DNA from: Lentimicrobiaceae bacterium
GTDB lineage: Bacteria; Bacteroidota; Bacteroidia; Bacteroidales; F082
Direction of reading: 5' to 3'
Length of the DNA: 64,000 bases
Assembly (NCBI GenBank): GCA_018661505.1
Contig: JABJIE010000026.1
Span: forward strand, 62,001 to 126,000
Shown in pieces: positions 19,962 through 30,463 of the stretch; positions within the stretch are counted from its first letter, which is position 1; the number at the start of each line of letters is the position of its first letter. The notes beneath the pieces were generated by a model. It was given only the letters and a program-made list of their open reading frames with translations, had not been told where the DNA came from and made no database searches. The translations under genes were made by a program, and so were the position numbers.

Positions 19962-21896
19962 TTAATCTTTGTTTTCTATATTTATTTCCCCACCGTTTAA
20001 CATATCTTGATACGTTTGCATGAGTGATTGTCCGTATTCTTTCATTTCTTTTGCCTTGTCAACCTCTTGACTAAAGTAATCCGTTTTATCTTGATTTTTA
20101 TATTTGTATAGATTAATATTCTCCTTACCCACAATACAGAAGTAGGAAGTATCCAGTATTCCAATTTTACTATCGTTGTTGATAATTACATACTTTCTTT
20201 TTTCTCTTAGCAAATCAATTCCTAGCGTATTATTTACATATGGTTGCTTTATTATCCCCATTAGCGTTGGAAAAATGTCAATCTGGCTACCCATATCGTC
20301 ATATACTATATTGGATGTTATAATCTTAGGTGCATAGATAATAAAAGGAGTATGAAAATATGACAATGGAATCTCATATGTTGAGCTTAATGGTGATCCA
20401 TGATCAGCTACGAAAAGAAAGATAGTATTATCAAACCATTCTTCCTCTGAACAAAGCTCAATAAAAGTTTTTAAAGACCAATCAGCATATTCAACTATCA
20501 TATTTTTAATATCCTTTGATTTTGGCTGAAAATAATCAGGCACATAGTATGGCCCATGGTCACTTGCTGTCATATATACAGCTAAGAATGGTTTATCTTT
20601 TTCATAAAGTTCATTAATTTTTGGAATTGAGAACCTAAACATAAAATCATCTGACACACCTAAGGCAGTTTTTACTTCATTTGAAGGATAATCAAGTTGG
20701 CTAATTATATTCTGAAATCCATTTGCTCTTAAGAACCCTTCAACATTATCAAACTGACTATCATGCGTTGTGAAGTATGTTGTGGAATATCCATTATTCA
20801 ATAAAGTACTACTCATTCCATTATACTCTGTTACCCGATTCATAGGGTGTTTCCGATAAAGTGCTGGAAACGAGTAAAGTGAGCTGAATATTCCATTAAA
20901 TGTGTGCTTTCCACTAGTGTAAAAGTTCTCAAAATAAATTGACTTATTCGACAAACTGTCTAGGAATGGAGTTAAGTTGTTTTTATTACCATGACGTCCC
21001 ATTTTATGAGCACTCATACCCTCCATTATAATCAGCACTACATTAGGTTTTATTTCTGAACTAGAATCAGGGACAATTTTTCTTGCAATTGGTGAGGCGT
21101 ATTCTTTCGAGTTAATGTTATGATACCTTCTAATATTTTTTATCGCTATTTGCTTATCGATTAAATCAATTTGTTCATTTCTTACGTCCAAGTCATCCAA
21201 GCCACTACGGATAAGTGTAAAGACTGGGTTTAAGCCTAGTTTGTTTAAAAAAGCATTGTCAGAGAAATAAGCTGTTCCGATTCGAATAGGTGATTTTTTT
21301 TGGATACGACCCCTTATCCCAACAAACATTATGGATAATACAAGTAGTGATAAAAATATATTGATATACAAGTTTATTTTAACCGGTTTGTGCTCTTTTA
21401 ATTTGAATATCCTTTTTAATAAGACAAAAAATATAAGTTCAATAAATATAAAAGGTATCGCAATTAAAAAATACTTTGGTTCCTGAATAATCATAGATAC
21501 GACGAAGTCAAAATTGTTAATCCATTCAAAAGCACCAATGGAAAAACGTTCGAAGAATTGATTAAAATAAGGAATGTCTGCTGCTGCAATTAGAAATGAA
21601 AAAGAAAAAAGTATAAAAATCCAATAAAATATAATTTTATAAATAATACGGTTTCGCAGATTCACTATTTCTTCAATCAGTAATATTAATGCTGGGATAA
21701 ATAATATGTAACTAGATATTACAATGTCAAATCTTATCCCCATTATGAAGGATTGAATAATAGTCCAAGTTGAAACTTCGTCAAAATCAATCCGGTCTAA
21801 TTCTGTAAAAAATAAAATACATCTGAAAGCTGAAAAGATAAATATTACAATTAAGTACGTTTTTAGTATTAATTGGATGTTATTATTTATTCTCAT
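19962..21896 (-). CDS. LTA synthase-family sulfatase / phosphoglycerol-type transferase
   Basis: Five-TM N-terminus then sulfatase-type domain: NVVLIIMEGMSAHKMG, NFYTSGKHTFNGIFSSLYSFPAL, FVADHGSPL. Confidence 0.88.
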   Translation of the reverse strand: MRINNNIQLILKTYLIVIFIFSAFRCILFFTELDRIDFDEVSTWTIIQSFIMGIRFDIVISSYILFIPALILLIEEIVNLRNRIIYKIIFYWIFILFSFSFLIAAADIPYFNQFFERFSIGAFEWINNFDFVVSMIIQEPKYFLIAIPFIFIELIFFVLLKRIFKLKEHKPVKINLYINIFLSLLVLSIMFVGIRGRIQKKSPIRIGTAYFSDNAFLNKLGLNPVFTLIRSGLDDLDVRNEQIDLIDKQIAIKNIRRYHNINSKEYASPIARKIVPDSSSEIKPNVVLIIMEGMSAHKMGRHGNKNNLTPFLDSLSNKSIYFENFYTSGKHTFNGIFSSLYSFPALYRKHPMNRVTEYNGMSSTLLNNGYSTTYFTTHDSQFDNVEGFLRANGFQNIISQLDYPSNEVKTALGVSDDFMFRFSIPKINELYEKDKPFLAVYMTASDHGPYYVPDYFQPKSKDIKNMIVEYADWSLKTFIELCSEEEWFDNTIFLFVADHGSPLSSTYEIPLSYFHTPFIIYAPKIITSNIVYDDMGSQIDIFPTLMGIIKQPYVNNTLGIDLLREKRKYVIINNDSKIGILDTSYFCIVGKENINLYKYKNQDKTDYFSQEVDKAKEMKEYGQSLMQTYQDMLNGGEINIENKD

Positions 21897-22213
21897 ATAT
21901 AATCGATTATTAATATGTAAATCGGAGGTGGCTAATCTAAGTTATAAAATTTGGTTTGGCCATTTTTGTCTAAGGTTTTTTCAACAAAATAATCACAAAA
22001 CATTGCGAGAAAGATATCTTAATTAAATTGTTCTTGTTAGTATTTGTTTACAATATAATAGCATAATTCTTTTAGTGTAAACTTTTGTTATTGGTTTATG
22101 TTATTTATTATTTTCATTTTTTAACACTAAAAACTGTTCATCTAATGTTTATTTCTAATTACAAAAACATATAACATACTATATATCAATGCTATTATGG
22201 AAGATTGTATATA

Positions 22214-22245
22214 TTTGTTGAATAAGTGTATTATTACTAATTTTG
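22214..22245 (+). promoter_or_regulatory. Bacteroidota-type promoter for mdh
   Basis: TTTG (22214-22217) - 20 nt - TAATTTTG (22238-22245), ~44 nt before the mdh start. Confidence 0.55.
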
Positions 22246-22288
22246 TCGAGTTTTATAAAAGATAAACCCACAAAGAAAACTAATTAAA

Positions 22289-23227
22289 ATGGAAAAAATA
22301 ACCGTAATAGGTGCTGGTAATGTTGGAGCTACATGTGCTAATGTAATTGCTCATAAGGATCTTGCAAAAGAAGTAGTATTACTAGATATAAAAGAAGGAA
22401 TTGCCGAAGGGAAGGCACTTGATATATGGCAAACATCTGCAATAAATCATTTTAATACTCGCGTAACTGGTGTTACCAATGATTACTCGAAAACAGAGGG
22501 ATCTGGAATAATAGTTATTACTTCAGGATTGCCACGCAGACCTGGTATGTCGCGTGACGATTTGATAAAAACCAACGCTAAAATAGTTAAAGACGTTACT
22601 GAAAAGGCAATTAAACATTCTCCGGATGCTATAATTATTGTCGTTAGTAATCCTCTAGATGTAATGACTTATGCTGCACTCAAAGCTTCTAATAGACCTG
22701 CTAACAAAGTATTTGGTATGGCGGGAACTCTAGATACAGGGAGATATCGTGCATTTTTAGCGGAAGCAATAAATGTAAGCCCAAATGATATCCATGCAAT
22801 GCTATTGGGTGGTCATGGCGATACAATGGTTCCGCTACCCAGATATACATCCGTTAATGGTATACCGGTAAGTCAGTTACTTGAAAAAGAAAAAATAAAT
22901 AGCATTGTAGAACGAACAAAGAAAGGTGGAGGTGAATTGGTAAACCTAATGGGAACAAGCGCATGGTATGCACCAGGTGCCGCTGCTGCTTCATTGGTTG
23001 AAGCAATTGTTGATGATCAGAAAATAATTGTTCCGCTGTGTGCCTACCTTAATGGTTCTTATGGGCTTACGGATGTTTACCTTGGAGTTCCTGTAAAGTT
23101 AGGTAAGGATGGTATCGAAGAAATTATTGAAATTGATCTTGATGATGATGAGAAAAAACTTTTAGAAACATCTGCTAATTCAGTTAAGAATGTTATGAAA
23201 GCTTTAGACGATATGAACATCCTCTAA
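22289..23227 (+). CDS. mdh: malate dehydrogenase
   Basis: GAGNVGATCAN, ITSGLPRRPGMSRDDL, VSNPLDVMTYAAL, GGHGDTMVPLPRYTSVNG. Confidence 0.97.
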   Translation: MEKITVIGAGNVGATCANVIAHKDLAKEVVLLDIKEGIAEGKALDIWQTSAINHFNTRVTGVTNDYSKTEGSGIIVITSGLPRRPGMSRDDLIKTNAKIVKDVTEKAIKHSPDAIIIVVSNPLDVMTYAALKASNRPANKVFGMAGTLDTGRYRAFLAEAINVSPNDIHAMLLGGHGDTMVPLPRYTSVNGIPVSQLLEKEKINSIVERTKKGGGELVNLMGTSAWYAPGAAAASLVEAIVDDQKIIVPLCAYLNGSYGLTDVYLGVPVKLGKDGIEEIIEIDLDDDEKKLLETSANSVKNVMKALDDMNIL

Positions 23228-23301
23228 TTACAAATAGCCTGAGTGTCTCCTTCATTTAGAAACATTTTTATCTTGTTTTCGTCATACATTATTACTCTAA
23301 A

Positions 23302-23991
23302 ATGGAAAAGATAGTTGTACTTACAGGTGCGGGTATAAGCGCTGAGAGCGGAGTAAAAACATTTAGAGATAATAACGGTTTATGGGAAAATCATAAGATT
23401 GAAGAGGTAGCAACTCCTGAAGCATGGCATAATAATCCTAAGCTAGTTTTAGAATTCTATAACCAAAGACGTAAACAATTATTTGAAGTCGAGCCAAACA
23501 ATGGACATAAAGCTCTTGTTGAGCTTGAAAATTTATTTGATGTTCAAATAATTACTCAAAACGTTGATGATTTGCATGAGCGAGCTGGTTCATCAAATGT
23601 AATTCACCTGCATGGTGAACTTAAAAAGGTAAGAAGTTCCTCCGATTCATCTCTTGTTTACGAGCTGGATCATTGGGAGATAAAAATGGGAGATAATTGT
23701 GAAAAAGGAAGTCAATTACGGCCTCATATAGTGTGGTTTGGAGAAGGCGTTCCCATGATCGAAAAAGCAATTGATATTGTTTCACAAGCTGACATACTCA
23801 TTGTAGTTGGAACCTCAATGGTAGTATATCCTGCTGCAAGTCTAATAAATTACGTGAGAAGTGAAGTTCCCAAATATTATATTGATCCCAAAGCTTTTGC
23901 AGTACCTGGAATTTCCAACTTAACAACAATCAATGAAACGGCTGGTGTTGGAGTGCCAAAACTAATAAACGAATTAACAAATAAGCATTGA
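23302..23991 (+). CDS. Sir2-family NAD-dependent protein deacylase
   Basis: LTGAGISAESGVKTFRD, TQNVDDLHERAG, HLHGEL, RPHIVWFGEGVP, VVGTSMVVYPAA. Confidence 0.93.
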   Translation: MEKIVVLTGAGISAESGVKTFRDNNGLWENHKIEEVATPEAWHNNPKLVLEFYNQRRKQLFEVEPNNGHKALVELENLFDVQIITQNVDDLHERAGSSNVIHLHGELKKVRSSSDSSLVYELDHWEIKMGDNCEKGSQLRPHIVWFGEGVPMIEKAIDIVSQADILIVVGTSMVVYPAASLINYVRSEVPKYYIDPKAFAVPGISNLTTINETAGVGVPKLINELTNKH

Positions 23992-23999
23992 TAGTTTAA

Positions 24000-24677
24000 T
24001 TAGAATAATTTGCTCTGTTGAACACTTTCGGGAATTATTAAATCTGGGTCATTATGTTTTGGAGAATTAATCCTTTTTGACACGGGATAAAATTCTAATT
24101 TTTTGGCGTCATAAGATTTAATATATGCTTGAAGCTTATCGCCGGGAAGATCACTCAACCATTCTTTCTCAATATCTGGTCTAAGAATAACAGGCATTCG
24201 GTTGTGGATTATTTTTATTTTCTCAGTGGCTACGGTTGTTAGGATGGAGAATGTATTAAACTCCTTATTTTCTGCATCTTTCCATGTATCCCAAATACCT
24301 GCCATTGAAAATACATTTTCAGTCTTAAGAAAAATACGGTAGGGAGTTTTATCACTATCCTGCCTCCACTCATAAAAACCATTGGCAGGAATTATACATC
24401 TCCTTTTATTGAAAGAATGCCTAAATGATGGTTTTTCCAATATTGTTTCAGCCCTAGCATTTATATTTCGAAACCCTACCTTTGGATCCTTCGCCCAAAA
24501 TGGGATAAGGCCCCATTTAAAATAACTAAGCTTTGTGGGATTTATATTCGTTATTATTGGAAGATTTTGTGATGGAGCACAATTATAATTTGGATTGTAA
24601 ATATCATCAAATACCTCAACACTATATCTTTCGGATATATGTTTTCCCTTTACTGATAATTGAAATCTGCCACACAT
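24000..24677 (-). CDS. yedK: SOS response-associated peptidase (SRAP/YedK/HMCES family)
   Basis: MCGRFQLS N-terminus with Cys2; INARAETI; CIIPANGFYEW; HNRMPVIL. Confidence 0.93.
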   Translation of the reverse strand: MCGRFQLSVKGKHISERYSVEVFDDIYNPNYNCAPSQNLPIITNINPTKLSYFKWGLIPFWAKDPKVGFRNINARAETILEKPSFRHSFNKRRCIIPANGFYEWRQDSDKTPYRIFLKTENVFSMAGIWDTWKDAENKEFNTFSILTTVATEKIKIIHNRMPVILRPDIEKEWLSDLPGDKLQAYIKSYDAKKLEFYPVSKRINSPKHNDPDLIIPESVQQSKLF

Positions 24678-24750
24678 GAAAAAAATCTTAATACATCAAA
24701 GTTTCTAAAAACTTCTACATTCAATTAATGGATGATAAAAATATATAATA

Positions 24751-25527
24751 TTAATATACCTTGGCGCTTACCCCAATTGCCTCAACTTTTTGAGCAATTT
24801 CCTCAAGTTCTTCCTTTGGGATTTTAATCAAGTTTTTTGCAGGAGTTCCCCTATCAATTGGGTAAATCATTACGTATTCAGGATTAATTTTTTTAATCAC
24901 CTTTAGCCAGGCATCAAGTTCTTCGGGTGTAGTATTATCAATTATATTGTTGTTGTACTCACCACGAAAGAACAAAGTTTGAATTATTAACTTTCCTTCA
25001 AACTTAAGTAGGCCATCAATAATTTTATTCATTGATAATTTGCCCATTGCTTGGTTAATATTATTGAATGTTTCTTCAATTGCAGCATCCAACTTGAGAA
25101 TATTTTTATCAACCTTTTTTAATGCATCAGTTACCGATTTCTTGTGGAGCATACTGGCATTGGATAAAATGCTTATTGCCGCATTTGGTGCATACTTATC
25201 TCGAGCCACAATTGTATCTTCAATTATTTCAGCAAATTTAGGATGTATGGTGGGTTCGCCATTTCCTGCAAATGTTATTGCATCGGGTTCATTAACTGTT
25301 CCTTGAAGTTCCTTTAGTTTGATTTCAAGTCGTGTTTTAAAGTTATCGCGCTTGGGAAGTACTATCTTAAATCCTTTTTGATTGTTCGTCCATCCACATT
25401 CACAGTATATGCAGTTAAAATTACAAAACTTATTATCCGTTGGTAGAAGATTAATGCCCAAAGAAACTCCTAGGCGTCTACTGTAAATTGGGCCAAATAT
25501 TAATTCGTCAAATAAAAATCCTGACAT
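24751..25527 (-). CDS. radical SAM protein
   Basis: CNFNCIYCECGWT CxxxCxxC motif; FAGNGEPTIHP. Confidence 0.88.
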   Translation of the reverse strand: MSGFLFDELIFGPIYSRRLGVSLGINLLPTDNKFCNFNCIYCECGWTNNQKGFKIVLPKRDNFKTRLEIKLKELQGTVNEPDAITFAGNGEPTIHPKFAEIIEDTIVARDKYAPNAAISILSNASMLHKKSVTDALKKVDKNILKLDAAIEETFNNINQAMGKLSMNKIIDGLLKFEGKLIIQTLFFRGEYNNNIIDNTTPEELDAWLKVIKKINPEYVMIYPIDRGTPAKNLIKIPKEELEEIAQKVEAIGVSAKVY

Positions 25528-25620
25528 GGTTTTTAAGTTTATGCAAAAATAGATTTAATTTTGATCCTATATTTGTAGTTACTCTGCTTAAATTTTGTAA
25601 TAAATAACCTTGGATTAATA

Positions 25621-26595
25621 ATGTCATCACTTCGGGAACTTAAAGCGCCAATACAAGACGATCTTAAGCAATTTCAGAAAATTTTTCGCAATTCAGCAAA
25701 ATCATCTGTACCTCTATTGGATATTATAATGAAGTATATTTTCAAGTCTAAGGGTAAGCAATTAAGGCCAATAATTGTTATTTATAGCGCAAAACTTTTT
25801 GGAAACGTAAGTGATAAAACCCACCGAGCAGCTGCATTAATTGAGCTTTTACATACTGCAACCCTTGTTCATGATGATATTGTTGATGATAGTGACAAGC
25901 GAAGAGGTCGATTCTCCATAAACGCCCTATGGAAAAATAAAATAGCTGTTCTAGTAGGCGACTATCTGCTTTCTAGAGGAATGCTAGTGGCACTTAAGGC
26001 AAAGGATTATGATACACTTGAAATTGTATCTGATGCTGTTAAAGAAATGAGCGAGGGAGAGTTGTTGCAAATAGAAAAGGCTCGAAAACTTGATATAGAT
26101 GAGTCTATTTATTATGAAATTATAAGAAAGAAAACGGCATCCCTATTGGCATCATGTTTTGCCGTAGGTGCTGCTTCAGCTTCATCTTCCGAAGATGAAG
26201 TGAAACAAATGTGGAAAATTGGAGAATATCTAGGTATGGCATTTCAAATCAAAGATGATATTTTTGATTTTGAGAAAACAAATATCATTGGAAAGCCAAC
26301 TGGTATTGATATAAAGGAGAAAAAGATGACTCTCCCTCTAATTTATCTTATTAATAATTCCTCACCTTCCGGAAAAAGAAGCATTATTAGAAACATTAAA
26401 AAACATAGTAAGGATAAAAAGTATACTGATAAAATCATTGAAGAGGTTCGAAACTCAGGAGGAATAAAATATGCAACTGAAAAGATGATAGAGTATACGG
26501 ATATGGCCTTGGAACTGTTAAAGGCGTTTCCAGAAAACGAATCACGAAAAGCCCTTGAACAACTGATTGAATTTTCTATCTCTAGAAATGATTAA
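25621..26595 (+). CDS. polyprenyl synthetase family protein
   Basis: LLHTATLVHDDIVDDSDKRRG (DDxxD) and MAFQIKDDIFDFE motifs. Confidence 0.93.
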   Translation: MSSLRELKAPIQDDLKQFQKIFRNSAKSSVPLLDIIMKYIFKSKGKQLRPIIVIYSAKLFGNVSDKTHRAAALIELLHTATLVHDDIVDDSDKRRGRFSINALWKNKIAVLVGDYLLSRGMLVALKAKDYDTLEIVSDAVKEMSEGELLQIEKARKLDIDESIYYEIIRKKTASLLASCFAVGAASASSSEDEVKQMWKIGEYLGMAFQIKDDIFDFEKTNIIGKPTGIDIKEKKMTLPLIYLINNSSPSGKRSIIRNIKKHSKDKKYTDKIIEEVRNSGGIKYATEKMIEYTDMALELLKAFPENESRKALEQLIEFSISRND

Positions 26596-27639
26596 CTAAA
26601 CCATTTTAAGTGTAAATGAGAATGTTGTTCCTTCTCCCAGGTTGCTTCTTACACTTATGGTTTGTCGGTGCGCTTCTATAATATGCTTTACTATTGCAAG
26701 CCCTAATCCTGTTCCGCCTTTGTCTCTGGACCGGCTCTCCTCAGTACGGTAAAACCTTTCAAATACTCTTACTATATTTTCCTCCGGTATTCCAATACCA
26801 TTATCTTGAATCTCGATTAGATAATTGTTATGAAAATTATAAAATGAAATCGTAATCACGGGATCGTTAATGTTACCATATTTGATGGCATTATCAATCA
26901 AATTAATCAATACTTGTCTTATTCTTTGAATATCTGCAAGAACTTTTACAGATTTCGACGCAGTTGGGTTTATTATGATTTTAGTTTTATTTAGTATTGC
27001 TTTTTGTTCCATAAAATCAATAACCTCGGTTGCTAAATCATAAAGATTAAAAGGCTCAATATTTAACTCTAAGTTAACGGATTCGAGTTTTGATATTTCT
27101 TCCAAATCCTCAACTAAAGCTATCATTCTATTAACACTCTTTTGTGTTTTTTGTAGAAACTTAACGTTTATGGTTTCGTCTTCAAGTCCTCCTTCAAGCA
27201 AAGTATCAACATATCCTTGTATATTAAAAACAGGTGTTTTGAGCTCATGCGAAACATTACCTAAAAACTCTCTGCGATAACTAGCCATCTGTTTCAATTC
27301 ATTGATTTCCTGTTTTTTTTCCTCACTCCACCTTAAAACCACCTGATTTACCAAATCTAAAACATCATTTGAATTTTTCTTCTTTTTTTCATCCCCCATT
27401 CTTGTTTGAGGTTCTCCTATGGTTTTATATATGATATCTATTTTCTCATGAAAAAATTTACTGATACTGAAATTTATCAAACTAAAGGATGAGATAAATA
27501 TTACAGCGATTATTACCAATATAATTGGAATATCTATCCTTACCCAATAGTATGATATTAGAATTAATATAACCCCTGATATAAGAGCTAATAAAAACGC
27601 ATTAAATAAAGCAATATTTTTTGGTGAGTTAATCAACAT
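26596..27639 (-). CDS. sensor histidine kinase (PhoR-like, two TMs)
   Basis: FLGNVSHELKTPVFNIQGYVDTL, LINLIDNAIKYG, DNGIGIPEENI, GGTGLGLAIVKHI; 1-nt overlap with the response regulator. Confidence 0.92.
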   Translation of the reverse strand: MLINSPKNIALFNAFLLALISGVILILISYYWVRIDIPIILVIIAVIFISSFSLINFSISKFFHEKIDIIYKTIGEPQTRMGDEKKKKNSNDVLDLVNQVVLRWSEEKKQEINELKQMASYRREFLGNVSHELKTPVFNIQGYVDTLLEGGLEDETINVKFLQKTQKSVNRMIALVEDLEEISKLESVNLELNIEPFNLYDLATEVIDFMEQKAILNKTKIIINPTASKSVKVLADIQRIRQVLINLIDNAIKYGNINDPVITISFYNFHNNYLIEIQDNGIGIPEENIVRVFERFYRTEESRSRDKGGTGLGLAIVKHIIEAHRQTISVRSNLGEGTTFSFTLKMV

Positions 27640-28337
27640 TATTTGTTAAACTTATATCCAACTCTCTTGACTGTTCTGATATATTCATTGCCAAGTTTCT
27701 CACGAATTTTACGAATATGAACATCTATAGTTCTATCCCCTACAATTACATCTTCATCCCAAACATTTTCGAAAATTTCATCACGTGAAAAAACCTTATT
27801 TGGGGCAGACGCTAACAAATATACAATTTTGAATTCTTTGTTTGGAAGCATTAGCTCAATTCCATTTTTAACAACAACAAATTTCTCTCTGTTAATTATT
27901 AATCCATCCACTTCCAAAACAGATGACTGCCCAAGCTTTTCTTTATCAGCTGTTCTGCGAAGAATTGCAGAAATCCTACTTAACAAAACTCTCGGTTTAA
28001 TTGGTTTTGATACGTAGTCATCAGCTCCTGATTCAAATCCTGCTATCTGACTGTAGTCTTCAGACCGTGCAGTTAGAAACATTATAATAATATTATCTAA
28101 TTCTTGAACTTTTCTAATTTCCCTAACTGCACCTATACCATCCATTTCAGGCATCATAACATCCATTAAAATCAGATTTGGCTTATGCTTTTTTGCTTTT
28201 TCTATAGCTTTTATACCATTATTTGCTGTGATAACATTATACCCCTCTTTTTTGAGGTTATATGATAAGAACTCAATTATATCCTCTTCATCATCAACAA
28301 GAAGAATCGAATACTTACTATTGTCCATTATGTTCAA
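27639..28337 (-). CDS. OmpR/PhoB-family response regulator
   Basis: LLVDDEEDIIEFL, LILMDVMMPEMDG, KPIKPRVLLSRI; winged-helix VGDRTIDVHIRKIREKLG...IRTVKRVGYKF. Confidence 0.95.
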   Translation of the reverse strand: MNIMDNSKYSILLVDDEEDIIEFLSYNLKKEGYNVITANNGIKAIEKAKKHKPNLILMDVMMPEMDGIGAVREIRKVQELDNIIIMFLTARSEDYSQIAGFESGADDYVSKPIKPRVLLSRISAILRRTADKEKLGQSSVLEVDGLIINREKFVVVKNGIELMLPNKEFKIVYLLASAPNKVFSRDEIFENVWDEDVIVGDRTIDVHIRKIREKLGNEYIRTVKRVGYKFNK

Positions 28338-28538
28338 CTTTTATTAAGCTTGCAATTTAACAATATATGAGTCATTATATGAGATCAAAAATAAAATTAT
28401 AGTTAAGTTTAATACTTAATGGCATGTATTTTAGTGATATGATTAGCAAGTGTATACGCATAAACACTGGACCTAGTAATTCCAAGCATAATAATTTGCA
28501 ACTACTATTATTTTAAATTTGTAATCAAGAATATTAAA

Positions 28539-30344
28539 ATGGCTGAACATATTAATCTAGCTCAAATAATTAAAACCCTACCAGAAAGACCCGGAGTCTA
28601 CCAGTATTTTAATGGTGATGGAATTATTATTTATGTGGGTAAAGCTAAAAACATAAAAAAAAGAGTTAGTAGTTACTTCACGAGGTCACATCAATCTGGA
28701 AAGGTTAAGGTATTGGTCAAGATGGTAGCAGATATAAAATGTATTGTTACGGATACGGAATTGGATGCATTACTTTTGGAGAATAACCTGATTAAAAAAT
28801 ATCAGCCCAAATACAATATCCAACTCAAGGATGATAAATCATTTCCATGGTTATGTATTAAAAAGGAGCCATTTCCTCGCATTATATCAACACGACATGT
28901 TATAAAAGATGGTTCCGAATATTTTGGACCATACGCATCCGTAAGAATGATGAAAACATTAATGGAAATTGTTAAACAATTATACCAGATTCGCACCTGC
29001 TCATTAAATCTATCTCAAGTCAATATAAAAAAGGATAAGTATAAGGTATGTCTTGAATTTCACTTGGGTAATTGCTTAGGGCCATGTGTAGATAAGCAAT
29101 CAGAAGAAGATTATAACAATACCATAAGTCAGGTAAAGCGTATAATAAAAGGTAATATCTCATCAGTTATCGAAGAACTAGCTGGCCTAATGACCACACT
29201 AGCAGCTAATATGGAATTTGAAAAAGCTCATCTAATAAAAGAGAAGATAGAGATTTTAGAGAAATATAAAAGTAAATCTACTATTGTAAATCCTAGAATT
29301 CACAATGTTGATGTTGTATCAATGGTAAAAAGCAAAAATCATTCTTATATAAACTATTTAAAGGTAATAAATGGTTCAATAATTCAGGCCCATACTGTTG
29401 AAGTAAAAACAAAACTTGAAGAAACAGATCAAGAGATTCTTTCCTACACATTAATGGACTTTAGAAATAGGTTTGATAGTCAGTCAAAAGAGATAATAGC
29501 ACCCTTTGATCCCGGCATTACAATTCCAGATGTTATCATAACGGTACCAAAAAGAGGAGACAAAAAGCACTTATTGGAATTGAGTGAAAGAAATGCTAAA
29601 CACACAATGATTGAAAAGCAAAAACAAAAAGATCTTATCAATCCCAATAGGCACAAAAATAGAATTCTAGCTCAAATGCAAAAAGATCTTAGGATGAATG
29701 TTATTCCTTCTCACATCGAATGTTTTGATAACTCGAATTTTCAAGGTGATTATCCTGTTGCAGCAATGGTTCAATTTATAGACACATTACCAAATAAAAA
29801 AGGATACCGACATTATAACATAAAAACTGTTGAAGGGCCAAATGACTTTGCTTCAATGGAAGAAGTTGTTAAGAGAAGGTATAGCAGATTACTTAATGAA
29901 AATAAAAGTCTTCCGCAATTAATAATCGTTGATGGAGGTAAGGGGCAATTAAGTTCGGCAGTAAAAGCACTAAAATCAATAGGGTTATATGGTAAAATTG
30001 CAATTGTAGGAATTGCAAAACGACTTGAAGAATTATACTTTCCTGATGATTCAGTGCCACTTTACATTAACAAAACATCAGAAACCCTTAAGGTTATTCA
30101 ACGAATGCGCGATGAAGCCCACAGGTTTGGAATTACGCATCATAGAAAGAAATTTGAAAAGGGTACCATTAAATCCGAATTAACTTCCATAGAAGGTATT
30201 GGATTTTCAACCGCTCAAAAGCTCCTATGGAAATTTAAATCCGTGAAAAAAATAAGAGCCGCATCCTTAAATGATTTATCGGATGTCATTGGCAAATCGA
30301 AAGCTAAAATTGTTTTTAGTTATTTTAATAATCAAGGTGTATAA
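28539..30344 (+). CDS. uvrC: excinuclease ABC subunit C
   Basis: LPERPGVYQYFNGDGIIIYVGKAKNIKKRV GIY-YIG, UvrB-binding region, ECFDNSNFQG, C-terminal HhH. Confidence 0.96.
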   Translation: MAEHINLAQIIKTLPERPGVYQYFNGDGIIIYVGKAKNIKKRVSSYFTRSHQSGKVKVLVKMVADIKCIVTDTELDALLLENNLIKKYQPKYNIQLKDDKSFPWLCIKKEPFPRIISTRHVIKDGSEYFGPYASVRMMKTLMEIVKQLYQIRTCSLNLSQVNIKKDKYKVCLEFHLGNCLGPCVDKQSEEDYNNTISQVKRIIKGNISSVIEELAGLMTTLAANMEFEKAHLIKEKIEILEKYKSKSTIVNPRIHNVDVVSMVKSKNHSYINYLKVINGSIIQAHTVEVKTKLEETDQEILSYTLMDFRNRFDSQSKEIIAPFDPGITIPDVIITVPKRGDKKHLLELSERNAKHTMIEKQKQKDLINPNRHKNRILAQMQKDLRMNVIPSHIECFDNSNFQGDYPVAAMVQFIDTLPNKKGYRHYNIKTVEGPNDFASMEEVVKRRYSRLLNENKSLPQLIIVDGGKGQLSSAVKALKSIGLYGKIAIVGIAKRLEELYFPDDSVPLYINKTSETLKVIQRMRDEAHRFGITHHRKKFEKGTIKSELTSIEGIGFSTAQKLLWKFKSVKKIRAASLNDLSDVIGKSKAKIVFSYFNNQGV

Positions 30345-30381
30345 AAACGAAAAGCCCCATCCAGGCGGATAGGAACTTTTC
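30342..30381 (-). terminator. strong intrinsic terminator (also usable on the + strand behind uvrC)
   Basis: Minus strand GAAAAGUUCCUAUCC-GCCU-GGAUGGGGCUUUUC-GUUUUU: ~14 bp stem with one bulge. Confidence 0.8.
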
Positions 30382-30463
30382 ACATATTAACCTAAAAACC
30401 CTCATGTTTGAGGGATAACCCAAAAAATTAACCTGCTAAAGTTAATAGTTCTATGAAGAACCA
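30343..30463 (-). ncRNA. candidate structured ncRNA (~120 nt; 6S-like architecture possible)
   Basis: No ORF; -7-like TATCTTTG at 30467-30474 (minus), alternative stems (30447-30454 with 30369-30377; 30441-30446 with 30386-30391), apical hairpin CCCUCAAACAUGAGGG (30399-30414), 3' terminator. Confidence 0.55.
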
